Origin: an uncultured Alphaproteobacteria bacterium
GTDB lineage: Bacteria > Pseudomonadota > Alphaproteobacteria > Rhodobacterales > Rhodobacteraceae
Reading direction: 5' to 3'
DNA length: 64,000 nucleotides
NCBI GenBank assembly: GCA_902619165.1
Contig: CACNDI010000010.1
Coordinates: forward strand, 1-64,000
Shown: positions 16,260 through 24,384 of the stretch, one piece after another
Position numbering within the stretch: position 1 is the stretch's first letter
How the letters are laid out: the number at the start of each line of letters is the position of its first letter
Notes under the pieces: generated by a model
The model's database searches: none
What the model was told of the DNA's origin: nothing
What the model saw: only the letters and a program-made list of their open reading frames with translations
Translations under genes and position numbers: made by a program

Positions 16260-17708
16260 ATGAAGGATTACTGGCAGAATTATATAGATGGAAAATTTGT
16301 TGATGGTGGAGCGGGTGTAATTCAAGTAGATAACCCAGGTACAGGGGAGAAATTAGCTGACCAAGCCATTGCGGATAATGCTGACGTTGATAAGGCTGTT
16401 TCTGCCGCGAAAAGAGTTCATGAAAGCGGTTTTCTAACAAATATGCGCCCGGTAGAACGGGCAAGAATGGTAAAAAAAATCGGTGCATATTTAGTAGAAA
16501 ATTTAGAAGAAATTGCTCCATTATTGTCTATGGAAGCCGGTAAAACACTTTTTGAAGCCAAATTTGAGGTGACAAATGCTGCTAGATACTTTGAATATTA
16601 CGGGAACCAAGCCGAAACGCTAGAAGGTCGTTCAATACCTCTTGGATCAGCATACTATGATTTTACTTCCTATGAACCTTACGGTGTGTCTGCTCAAGTT
16701 ATTCCTTGGAATTTCCCTATGGAGATGACAGCGAGATCCTTGTCTACTGGCTTAACGACGGGAAATGCGTGTGTAATTAAATCCCCAGAACTTACACCGA
16801 TAACCCAATATTTCTTTGCCAAAGCTGCAGAAGAGGCAGATTTTCCAGCCGGAACTGTAAATATTATTTGCGGGATTGGGGGAACGGCTGGTGAATATTT
16901 ATGCTCTCATAAAAATATCAACCAAATAGCTTTTACAGGCTCAGTTAAAACGGGATCTGCTATTGCAACGTCGGCCGCAAAAAATATAGTACCCACTGTA
17001 TTAGAACTTGGTGGAAAATCAGCTGGAATTGTTTATCAAGATGCTTCAATAACTAACTTGAGAGAAAACATCAGAAAAGGCATTTTCTTCAATGCAGGAC
17101 AAGTTTGCTCTGCAATGTCACGATTAGTAGTTCATGAAAAAATTTATGACGAGGTTGTTAGTTTGGCAGAAGACGTTGCAAAGAATATGTCTGTAGGAAT
17201 AGGTATTGAAAGAGACGAGTTTGCAAATAATATGGGAGCTATGATTTCCTTAAATCAACGAGATAGAGCGGTTTCAATCTGTGATGAAGCCCAAAAGCAA
17301 GGAGCAAAGGCTGTAACCGGTGCAAGAAAACTAAATAATAAGGGATTTTTCTTAGAACCTACAGTTTTTGCAGATGTTGATCAGAATATGGAAATAGCTC
17401 AAACCGAAATATTTGGACCAGTGCTATCAATACTAAAATTTAAAGATGATGACGAAGCCATAAGTATCTCGAACGGAACCGAATACGGTCTTGTAGGCGG
17501 TGTATTTACCAAAGACCTTGACAGAGCTATGCATTGTGCACAAAAAGTCAGAGCAGGCCAATTCTTTATAAATGAGTGGTTTGCTGGAGGTGTTGAAACA
17601 CCGTTTGGGGGATATGGAAAGTCTGGGTATGGAAGAGAGAAAGGACGAGAAGCGCTCCTAAATTATGTCCAAACAAAAAATATTGCGATAAAATTAGGAG
17701 CTAGTTAA
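16260..17708 (+). CDS. NAD(P)-dependent aldehyde dehydrogenase, betaine/succinate-semialdehyde type
   Basis: Oxidises an aldehyde to a carboxylate; cytosolic. 482 residues. The catalytic glutamate is in LELGGKSAG (about residue 249) and the nucleophilic cysteine in FNAGQVCSAMSR (about residue 282). The C-terminal PFGGYGKSGYGREKG is typical of the betaine- and gamma-aminobutyraldehyde-dehydrogenase-like group. Start ATG 16260 with AGAGG upstream. The natural aldehyde is unclear. It is transcribed with the phosphatase and DUF350 genes, although nothing obvious links their functions. Confidence 0.93.
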   Translation: MKDYWQNYIDGKFVDGGAGVIQVDNPGTGEKLADQAIADNADVDKAVSAAKRVHESGFLTNMRPVERARMVKKIGAYLVENLEEIAPLLSMEAGKTLFEAKFEVTNAARYFEYYGNQAETLEGRSIPLGSAYYDFTSYEPYGVSAQVIPWNFPMEMTARSLSTGLTTGNACVIKSPELTPITQYFFAKAAEEADFPAGTVNIICGIGGTAGEYLCSHKNINQIAFTGSVKTGSAIATSAAKNIVPTVLELGGKSAGIVYQDASITNLRENIRKGIFFNAGQVCSAMSRLVVHEKIYDEVVSLAEDVAKNMSVGIGIERDEFANNMGAMISLNQRDRAVSICDEAQKQGAKAVTGARKLNNKGFFLEPTVFADVDQNMEIAQTEIFGPVLSILKFKDDDEAISISNGTEYGLVGGVFTKDLDRAMHCAQKVRAGQFFINEWFAGGVETPFGGYGKSGYGREKGREALLNYVQTKNIAIKLGAS

Positions 17709-17728
17709 ACACTGCTTTAAAAGATAAA

Positions 17729-18232
17729 GTGATTTTCCCTTATAATATTCCCTTAAACCCTTTAACAAAAGGTCAATTATGGATATCTCATTATCCCGGC
17801 AAGAGAGACATCGGGAATAGGGCTATTCAAGCAGAGATGGATTTATTAGAGCTTAAAAAAAGAAAAATAGATATTGTTGCATCACTTTTAGAGAGAAAAG
17901 AATTAGCGGCATTACAGATTGCAAACCTTTTCGAACTTATAAAGAAACATAACTTTAGTCACTACTATTTTCCTATCAAAGACAAGTCGATACCAAAAAA
18001 TAAAGTACAATTACATCGCTTTCTTGAAAATTTGTGCAATGAAATTCAGAAAGATAAAAACATTCTTATACATTGTAATGCCGGACTTGGGAGATCTGGT
18101 CTTATTGCCGCTTTATTATGCAAAAAGCTTGGTATCGTAGAGGAGCCTATTTCCTTTATTCGGCAATATCGTCCTGGCGCCATAGAGACAAGAGAACAAG
18201 AAAAACTGGTATCATCTCTTGATCTAGTTTGA
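17729..18232 (+). CDS. Dual-specificity/tyrosine-phosphatase-like protein
   Basis: 167 residues with the CX5R phosphate-binding loop HCNAGLGRSG (Cys about residue 116). A general-acid aspartate is likely in YFPIKDKSIP. It belongs to the CDKN3/PTP-like cysteine phosphatases and may act on phosphoproteins, phospholipids or nucleotides. No signal peptide. Start GTG 17729, 20 bases after the aldehyde dehydrogenase stop, without a strong ribosome site. Confidence 0.85.
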   Translation: MIFPYNIPLNPLTKGQLWISHYPGKRDIGNRAIQAEMDLLELKKRKIDIVASLLERKELAALQIANLFELIKKHNFSHYYFPIKDKSIPKNKVQLHRFLENLCNEIQKDKNILIHCNAGLGRSGLIAALLCKKLGIVEEPISFIRQYRPGAIETREQEKLVSSLDLV

Positions 18233-18282
18233 TAATTGGTGTTTTTTAATATAAATAAAAAACTAGATACATAGGAAAAAAT

Positions 18283-18705
18283 ATGGGTGATTTTGGTCTT
18301 ATTTTTGGAGGGTTATTAAACGGGCTTCCCTTTCTTATTAGCCATTTTGTAACGTCAGTTATCGTGCTGTTAATCGGCGTAATCATCTATCTATTCATTA
18401 CGCCAATGAAAGAAATAGCTTTAATTAGACAAAAAAATACTGCCGCCGCTATTAGTTTTTCTGGTGCTTTAATTGGTTTAGCTCTACCACTTGCAAGCTC
18501 TCTATCCGCTAGTGGATCAATCTATGAGATCATCGTATGGGGATTTGTAGCAATAATTATCCAGCTTTTTTGCTTTAAAGCCGTTGACATCTTAATAAAT
18601 GATCTTCCAAAGAGAATTGAAAATGGTGAGATTTCTTCGTCTATTCTTTTATTTTCTATAAAAATATCAGTCGCGCTATTAAATAGTGCAGCAATCTCTG
18701 GATAA
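18283..18705 (+). CDS. DUF350 family membrane protein
   Basis: 140 residues with four predicted transmembrane segments, at about 15-38, 52-75, 82-108 and 120-138. It has the charged loop MKEIALIRQKNTAAAISF and the ALIGLALPLASS segment of DUF350 (YjfL-like) proteins. The molecular role is unknown; relatives occur near membrane-stress and ATP-grasp genes. It is followed after two bases by the trypsin-like protease gene, so the two are probably cotranscribed. Confidence 0.85.
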   Translation: MGDFGLIFGGLLNGLPFLISHFVTSVIVLLIGVIIYLFITPMKEIALIRQKNTAAAISFSGALIGLALPLASSLSASGSIYEIIVWGFVAIIIQLFCFKAVDILINDLPKRIENGEISSSILLFSIKISVALLNSAAISG

Positions 18706-18707
18706 AT

Positions 18708-19580
18708 ATGAGATTCATTAGTAATGGATTTTATTTTTTAATTGCAATTATAGCGATACTATGGTCGTTCGTATCGTCATTCGAAAAAGACGGTTTATCA
18801 AGGCCTAAATCTGATAGCTTTTCAAACAAAAATTTTACATCAATTAAGACAATTGAGTATTCCAAAAATATGAATACACCTACAAGTAATAAAAAAAATC
18901 TTCGATCTCTTCCAAAATTTACAATTCAATCAGAAAGTAAGATTCGCCGTCAAGGTGGGTCTGGAACAGCATTTTATGTTGGTCAAGATACTTGGGTTAC
19001 CGCAAGGCATGTTATAAATCAATGCCCAAAAGTTATGATGTCATTTGGAAAAAAACAAATGATAATAAAAGATATTTATATCCATCCCAATTCAGATTTG
19101 GCAATTTTCAAGAATAAAGAAGATATAGATCTCCCCTATTTTGAAATCACTAGATATAAAGAAGAAGCTTTTTCTTCAGGATACCCAGCAGGAAATCCTG
19201 GTGATTTAGCATTAAATTATCTCGGACACGTAGGATTAGAAAACAAGTCATATGGAGTTTTTGAAAGAGGCCTTGTTTATAGCATCACAGACAGATCACC
19301 ATTCAGTCTTAACTCAATTGGTGGCCTCAGTGGAGGACCGGCTTTTTCTAAAGACAATAGATTAAGTGGAATACTAGTCGCTGAAAATGCTAGAAGAGCC
19401 CTTGCTATATTAGTAGAAAATAAGTCATTATTCGAGCTTTTAGAAGAAACAAATATGCTTGCAACTTCAATTGAAAGTAACAATAGTGTTAATTTGATAA
19501 CTACAAATAAAAATTTTTCATCAAATGGAAAAACGTTGCGAAAACAGGGGGTTATTCGCAAAATTTACTGTTTATTTTAA
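18708..19580 (+). CDS. Trypsin-like serine protease, membrane-anchored or secreted
   Basis: 290 residues. One hydrophobic segment near residues 6-22 acts as signal or anchor; the catalytic domain would then be periplasmic. The triad is visible: His in WVTARHVI (about 101), Asp in HPNSDLAIF (about 130) and Ser in GGLSGGPAFS (about 209). There is no PDZ domain, unlike DegP/DegS. Its stop is 20 bases before the dienelactone hydrolase gene. Substrate unknown. Confidence 0.88.
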   Translation: MRFISNGFYFLIAIIAILWSFVSSFEKDGLSRPKSDSFSNKNFTSIKTIEYSKNMNTPTSNKKNLRSLPKFTIQSESKIRRQGGSGTAFYVGQDTWVTARHVINQCPKVMMSFGKKQMIIKDIYIHPNSDLAIFKNKEDIDLPYFEITRYKEEAFSSGYPAGNPGDLALNYLGHVGLENKSYGVFERGLVYSITDRSPFSLNSIGGLSGGPAFSKDNRLSGILVAENARRALAILVENKSLFELLEETNMLATSIESNNSVNLITTNKNFSSNGKTLRKQGVIRKIYCLF

Positions 19581-19600
19581 ATCAATTATGGGGTGACTTA

Positions 19601-20362
19601 ATGATAGAAAAAATAGTAGAAATTAAAGTTTCTGAAAAACAAAAAATGCCTACATTTGTTGTGTACCCAAGCAACGATAATCTATATCCCGTTGTTATTC
19701 TGTTAATGGATGCTCCTGGTATCAGGCAGGAACTTCACGACATGGCGTCCAGAATAGCTGCTTGCGGTTACTACGTACTATGTCCTAACCTCTATTATAG
19801 AACAACTAAGCCTTTTGAATGGAATAAACCAAACCTTAATTTTATCGAAGGTTACTCTCCCGAAGCCTCACGAGAATTGATGTTTAAAAATATGGATAAC
19901 CTATCTAATGCTCTAGTTTTAGAGGACATAGATCACATGATTAAATTTTGTGAAAATCAAAATAACGCCAAAAACAGTTCTATTGGATTAGTTGGATATT
20001 GCATGAGTGGACCCTTTGCTTTCTATGCAGCTGGAAAATTAACAGAAAAAATTGCAGCAGCGGCCTCTATACATGGTGTAAAGTTGGTAACAGAGAGCGA
20101 AGACTCCCCTCATCTATTTACTAATAGTGTAAAAGGTGAGCTATATTTTGGCTGTGCAGAAACAGATAGCTATGCTCCATTAGAAATGATAAATGCTCTG
20201 GAAAAACATCTTTCTGCAACTTCAGTTGACTATAAAATTGAGATATTTCCAAAAACTCATCATGGGTTTGCATTTCCAAATAGAGGTCAACTATATCACA
20301 GGAAGCATGCCGAAACCCACTGGTTTAGAATACTTGATCTATTTTCTAGAAACTTAAAATAG
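19601..20362 (+). CDS. Dienelactone hydrolase family protein
   Basis: Alpha/beta-hydrolase of 253 residues. The nucleophile is a cysteine in VGYCMSGPF (about residue 134), as in true dienelactone hydrolases, and the histidine lies in KTHHGFAF. A catalytic aspartate is likely near GCAETDSYAP. The chlorocatechol pathway is not otherwise present, so a broader ester or lactone substrate is possible. Start ATG 19601 with GGGGTGA upstream; it is followed closely by the SLC13 gene. Confidence 0.9.
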   Translation: MIEKIVEIKVSEKQKMPTFVVYPSNDNLYPVVILLMDAPGIRQELHDMASRIAACGYYVLCPNLYYRTTKPFEWNKPNLNFIEGYSPEASRELMFKNMDNLSNALVLEDIDHMIKFCENQNNAKNSSIGLVGYCMSGPFAFYAAGKLTEKIAAAASIHGVKLVTESEDSPHLFTNSVKGELYFGCAETDSYAPLEMINALEKHLSATSVDYKIEIFPKTHHGFAFPNRGQLYHRKHAETHWFRILDLFSRNLK

Positions 20363-20371
20363 GTTCTCTTG

Positions 20372-22150
20372 ATGAACTCCGAACAGATTTTATTAGTGGC
20401 AATTTTTTGTTTACTTTTCTCTTTGTTGCTTTGGGGAAAATTTCGTTATGATTTAGTTGCTTTTTCCATTCTCATAATATCTGTAGCTATTGGTGTTGTT
20501 CCGTACAATAATGCGTTTGATGGTTTTGCTCACCCGGCAACTATTATCGTTGCATTAGTATTAATTGTATCAAAAGGCTTGGTTAACTCCGGAGCAATTT
20601 TTTTTATTGGCCAAAAAATATCTGCACTTGGGAAAAATCTGTGGGGACATATATCAATTATAGGTTTTGTAGGTGCTATTCTCTCGGCTTTCATGAATAA
20701 CGTCGCAGCACTTGCGCTCTTAATGCCCATAGATATAAATAAAGCTAGAGCATCTAATTGGGCACCAAGAAAGACACTAATGCCCTTATCTTTCGCAACA
20801 ATTCTTGGAGGTATGGCTACCCTGATAGGTACGCCTCCTAACATAATAATATCAAGCATTCGCTATGAGCACACCGGTGAACCCTTTAAAATGTTTGACT
20901 TTTTTCCAGTTGGAGGAATAACCGCAATAATTGGGCTTGCATTTGTCGCCTTAATTGGCTGGCGTTTAATACCAAAGACCTCACAAAATGATGACGCAGG
21001 GAAAGAATTAATAGAGATAGCTTCATATGTATCAAATTTAACAGTATCACGAAATTCACTTATATTAGGAAAAAATCTTCATGAGATTTATGGGGCAGCA
21101 GAAAAATGTGATACTGCAGTACTGGGTATAATAAGGAATTCGATAAGAATAGATAAAGGTAGTCGAAATTTAAAAATAGAGGAAAATGATCAACTTATAA
21201 TAGATGCAACCCCAGAGTCTTTAGATGAATTTCGATCGATACAAAAACTTGAATTCCCCTTTAAAAAAGATCGGATCTTAGCTGAGTCAGATAATTATAT
21301 CCCTATTGAAGTTGTCGTTACAGACACGTCTCGTTTATTAAATACGTCTGCAATTAAAGTTGGATTAGCTTGGCGAAAAGCTGCTGTGTTACTTGGAATA
21401 TCAAGAAAAGGACGCCCCATAAGAAAACAAATTCGGAGAACAATAATAAGAGAAGGCGATATGCTTTTGATTCTTGTGCCCAAAGAGAGCTTTAATGAGG
21501 TAATTAATTGGATTGGGTGCCTTCCTCTCGCAGAACGAGGCTTAAACATTACTGATACAAGCAAGATGACCGCAGCTCTTAGTATTTTCTTTGTTGGCCT
21601 GATATTCGCAAGCATTGGCCTACTTAAGTTACCCATTGTTTTGGGCTTAGTGATAATATTATACTGCCTTACTAAAATAGTACCTCCTAGAGATATTTAT
21701 TCTAGTGTGGAATGGCCCGTAATTATCCTTTTAGCCTCTGTTATACCTTTAGGAGCGGCCCTTGAGAGTAATGGCACAACAGAAATAATAGTCCAGATTT
21801 TTACAAAATATGCGTCATCAATGGAACCATGGTTGATTATCGCAATAATTATGATTATTACCATGACACTATCGGATATCTTAAATAATACTGCTACGAC
21901 TTTAGTTATTGCACCTATAAGCATACAATTAGCGCAAACACTAAATTTAAATACAGATACGTTTCTTATGGCAGTTGCAGTATCAGCATCATGTGCTTTT
22001 CTAACTCCGATTGGACATAAAAATAATACCATAATCTTGGGGCCTGGCGGCTATAGGTTTGGGGACTACTGGAGAATGGGTTTAGTTCTAGAAGTCCTTA
22101 TTATTATAACAAGTATTCCGCTACTTTTGATATTTTGGCCTATCAATTAA
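20372..22150 (+). CDS. SLC13/DASS family transporter with two RCK_C (TrkA_C) domains
   Basis: 592 residues. Membrane helices flank a central cytosolic insert (about 210-380) that holds two TrkA_C-like modules (first with ILGKNLHEIYG). The transport-core motifs NNVAALALLMP and ASILGG-like TILGGMATLIGTPPNI match the Na+-coupled carboxylate/sulphate family; the second repeat has LNNTATTLV. Similar proteins are usually annotated as sulphate or dicarboxylate permeases. ATG 20372 is preferred over the adjacent TTG 20369. The last eight bases overlap the convergent outer-membrane gene. Confidence 0.9.
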   Translation: MNSEQILLVAIFCLLFSLLLWGKFRYDLVAFSILIISVAIGVVPYNNAFDGFAHPATIIVALVLIVSKGLVNSGAIFFIGQKISALGKNLWGHISIIGFVGAILSAFMNNVAALALLMPIDINKARASNWAPRKTLMPLSFATILGGMATLIGTPPNIIISSIRYEHTGEPFKMFDFFPVGGITAIIGLAFVALIGWRLIPKTSQNDDAGKELIEIASYVSNLTVSRNSLILGKNLHEIYGAAEKCDTAVLGIIRNSIRIDKGSRNLKIEENDQLIIDATPESLDEFRSIQKLEFPFKKDRILAESDNYIPIEVVVTDTSRLLNTSAIKVGLAWRKAAVLLGISRKGRPIRKQIRRTIIREGDMLLILVPKESFNEVINWIGCLPLAERGLNITDTSKMTAALSIFFVGLIFASIGLLKLPIVLGLVIILYCLTKIVPPRDIYSSVEWPVIILLASVIPLGAALESNGTTEIIVQIFTKYASSMEPWLIIAIIMIITMTLSDILNNTATTLVIAPISIQLAQTLNLNTDTFLMAVAVSASCAFLTPIGHKNNTIILGPGGYRFGDYWRMGLVLEVLIIITSIPLLLIFWPIN

Positions 22151-23552
22151 AATAGTAATCTAGTGTTAGCTCTATCAAATCTTGATGCCTGTAGGGATAT
22201 AATTGCTCAGTATTATTATAGCTATCAAAGGAAATAAATTTGCTACCAATATTGATGCTGTCACTTAACTCATAGACCGCTGATATCGATGAAAAACTCC
22301 CATTATCTCCCAAAATATTTGCATGCTGCAATGAAATATCTAAAAGATCGTTATACAATCTCCAATCAAACCTTAAACTATATCCATATTCATTCCGCTT
22401 ATTCACCATCTGCGCACTGTGATCATGAATGTATGTACTAGCTAATTCAATGTTTATGTTCAAATCCCTAAGACCAGAATAATCAGCGCCTAAGGAAAAT
22501 TCAGTCACCTCATTTTTAGACCAAGGGCCTATCAAAGGGTTGGAATAAGGAAATCTTTTTCCCTTTTTATGAGAGGTATCGAATTTTAGAACGAAGTCTG
22601 AAATCGCAATATTACCGTTTAAACCCAAGAAAGCTATTCTATCCTGCTGCGTGCTAAGCGTAGTTACATTTCCTGACACAGAGGAACTCAATGTTGATAA
22701 CTGCTTATTATTATATTCTCCTAAGGACAAATCCAATTCAAAGCCCGATAAGAGGATTTTATTTCTTAAGGCGAAACTTATATTATATTGCACAGGAGAA
22801 ACATCGGTAATTATTGACGCACCTAAAAAAGCAGCTTCAGGATCAAATGCCGTTCCAGATCTTGCAACTTTATTTCTTTTTTCATCCAAAAAAACAATAA
22901 TCTCTTGTTTTAACGAACCTATATTGTACCCGGCTAATATAGAGGGAATATTTAATCTTATTTCATCCAGATCCTGCAGCCCAATAGTAGATAGATCTCT
23001 TGGATTAGTAATATCACTTGAAATTAGTAAGTTTGACTCTCCTCTCGCAATTATTTGATTCCCAACTCTTAACCAAAGTCCATCGATTGGATAAAAGTCA
23101 ATGTATAGATCTCTTAACTTAAAATCAGCAGCTGTAGGACCATAAGAGTACTTAGAGTTTTCAAAATACCCCCAGTCCCAATTGACGTCACCAGAGAACT
23201 TGAAGTTAATAACTTCCGCAAATTTTGTATTTAACCCTAAATTAATATTGCTATGTATTGACTCAACCCCTGGAGCTCTCCTGAAAAAAGGGACAGATGG
23301 AGATTCAAGGCCATAGTATAACTTTTGAGATAAAATTGCATCCCAATCAAAACTTTCACTGGTTTGTTTTTTTTCGATTGAAATGTCAGAAAATTTTTCT
23401 TTAACAACATTCGTTGTAACAAAATCAAGTTCACTTTCTATTTCCTCGAAATCATCTCCACCAAAATCAGATAGGAAATCGTCATCTGATTGTGCATATA
23501 CTATCGAGTAAAGAAATGTAATAAAAACAAGTAAATTTACGAGCCTGAACAC
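22143..23552 (-). CDS. Outer-membrane beta-barrel protein of an RND/LolA-like cluster
   Basis: 469 residues with a signal peptide (hydrophobic 4-20, cut expected after VYA). An acidic linker follows, then many alternating polar/aromatic strands ending in aromatic-rich LTLDYYFN, as expected for an outer-membrane barrel. Strand sequences such as LWLRVGNQIIARGESN resemble porin-like barrels associated with RND exporters (DUF1302-like; family call tentative). It is the last gene of the MMPL, LolA-like, barrel operon, five bases after the LolA-like stop, so it may form the outer-membrane end of an envelope transport route. Confidence 0.72.
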   Translation of the reverse strand: MFRLVNLLVFITFLYSIVYAQSDDDFLSDFGGDDFEEIESELDFVTTNVVKEKFSDISIEKKQTSESFDWDAILSQKLYYGLESPSVPFFRRAPGVESIHSNINLGLNTKFAEVINFKFSGDVNWDWGYFENSKYSYGPTAADFKLRDLYIDFYPIDGLWLRVGNQIIARGESNLLISSDITNPRDLSTIGLQDLDEIRLNIPSILAGYNIGSLKQEIIVFLDEKRNKVARSGTAFDPEAAFLGASIITDVSPVQYNISFALRNKILLSGFELDLSLGEYNNKQLSTLSSSVSGNVTTLSTQQDRIAFLGLNGNIAISDFVLKFDTSHKKGKRFPYSNPLIGPWSKNEVTEFSLGADYSGLRDLNINIELASTYIHDHSAQMVNKRNEYGYSLRFDWRLYNDLLDISLQHANILGDNGSFSSISAVYELSDSINIGSKFISFDSYNNTEQLYPYRHQDLIELTLDYYFN

Positions 23553-23557
23553 GTTTA

Positions 23558-24364
23558 TTAATAGCCTCGCTGCATGGCCTCGGATTCAAACAAGCTATCA
23601 TTTAATTTTTTATTGAACGCTATTGTGTCAATAATAAAAATACTTGAATGCTCACGCTTTTTCTTTTTTGTAGTAGTCATCTGTTGTGTCTTTGCAACCC
23701 AGACACCATCAATTTTTTTAATATCCTTTGCTGACCAGAGCTTAACTTTTTTTCCCTTTTTTACAAGTATTCTGCCTTTGACACCAAAGAATATATCTTT
23801 TCTAATCCAAGTAAGTGTTTTTAAGTAACCTGTTTCCTTTATTACATCTTTTGATTTTGGTGTAGCCTCAATTACCCAACAATCTGCACCATCAACTACA
23901 TCACTATCTTTTACAATTTTGTAAGTATAGTCTTCAATTTCTACTCCATCTAAATCAGCATATGTAAAATCACTACCCATAAAAGAATTGGACCGATCTC
24001 CACCAGAAATCCTATTAGTTTTTTGAAGACTTGGGAGATACAACCAGGAGTCATTATCTTTTGACGGATCGTCCCAGTTGTAAGACAAATAGGAGGTGTT
24101 CTTCACATCGGAAGGGCTCAAGAAAAAAGAGATGCTTTTTGTTCCGGTTGAAACTTCTTTTGTAAAACCCTTTAGTTTTCTCTCTCTTTTTCTATTTTTC
24201 TTGTCGATCAAAACAAGAGTAGATGTCTGCTCTATGGTTTCTCCTGTATACCTCTGATCAACTTTTTTCATGATCTCGTAAGCGGTCATGGACACAGATA
24301 CATTTGGGAAAAGTAACACAAGAAAAAACAAAAAGTATTTTGGAAATATCATATTAAAGTTCAT
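23558..24364 (-). CDS. LolA-like outer-membrane lipoprotein-sorting family protein
   Basis: 268 residues from ATG 24364: a signal peptide (hydrophobic core FFLVLLFPNVSVS) and a LolA/LppX-like beta-sheet domain with the group motif GSDFTYADLDGVEIEDY. Proteins of this family sit beside MMPL/RND pumps and are thought to carry lipids across the periplasm. A longer reading frame from 24484 would overlap the RND gene and destroy the signal peptide, so 24364 is chosen; it lies 20 bases after the RND stop. Confidence 0.88.
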   Translation of the reverse strand: MNFNMIFPKYFLFFLVLLFPNVSVSMTAYEIMKKVDQRYTGETIEQTSTLVLIDKKNRKRERKLKGFTKEVSTGTKSISFFLSPSDVKNTSYLSYNWDDPSKDNDSWLYLPSLQKTNRISGGDRSNSFMGSDFTYADLDGVEIEDYTYKIVKDSDVVDGADCWVIEATPKSKDVIKETGYLKTLTWIRKDIFFGVKGRILVKKGKKVKLWSAKDIKKIDGVWVAKTQQMTTTKKKKREHSSIFIIDTIAFNKKLNDSLFESEAMQRGY

Positions 24365-24384
24365 ATAATTAACAATCTCAAAGC

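Noticed and set aside
18241-18263. Perfect 8-bp inverted repeat GTTTTTTA/TAAAAAAC between phosphatase and DUF350 genes
   Set aside because: Nearly all A-T pairs in an AT-rich region with no T-run; too unstable to call a terminator.
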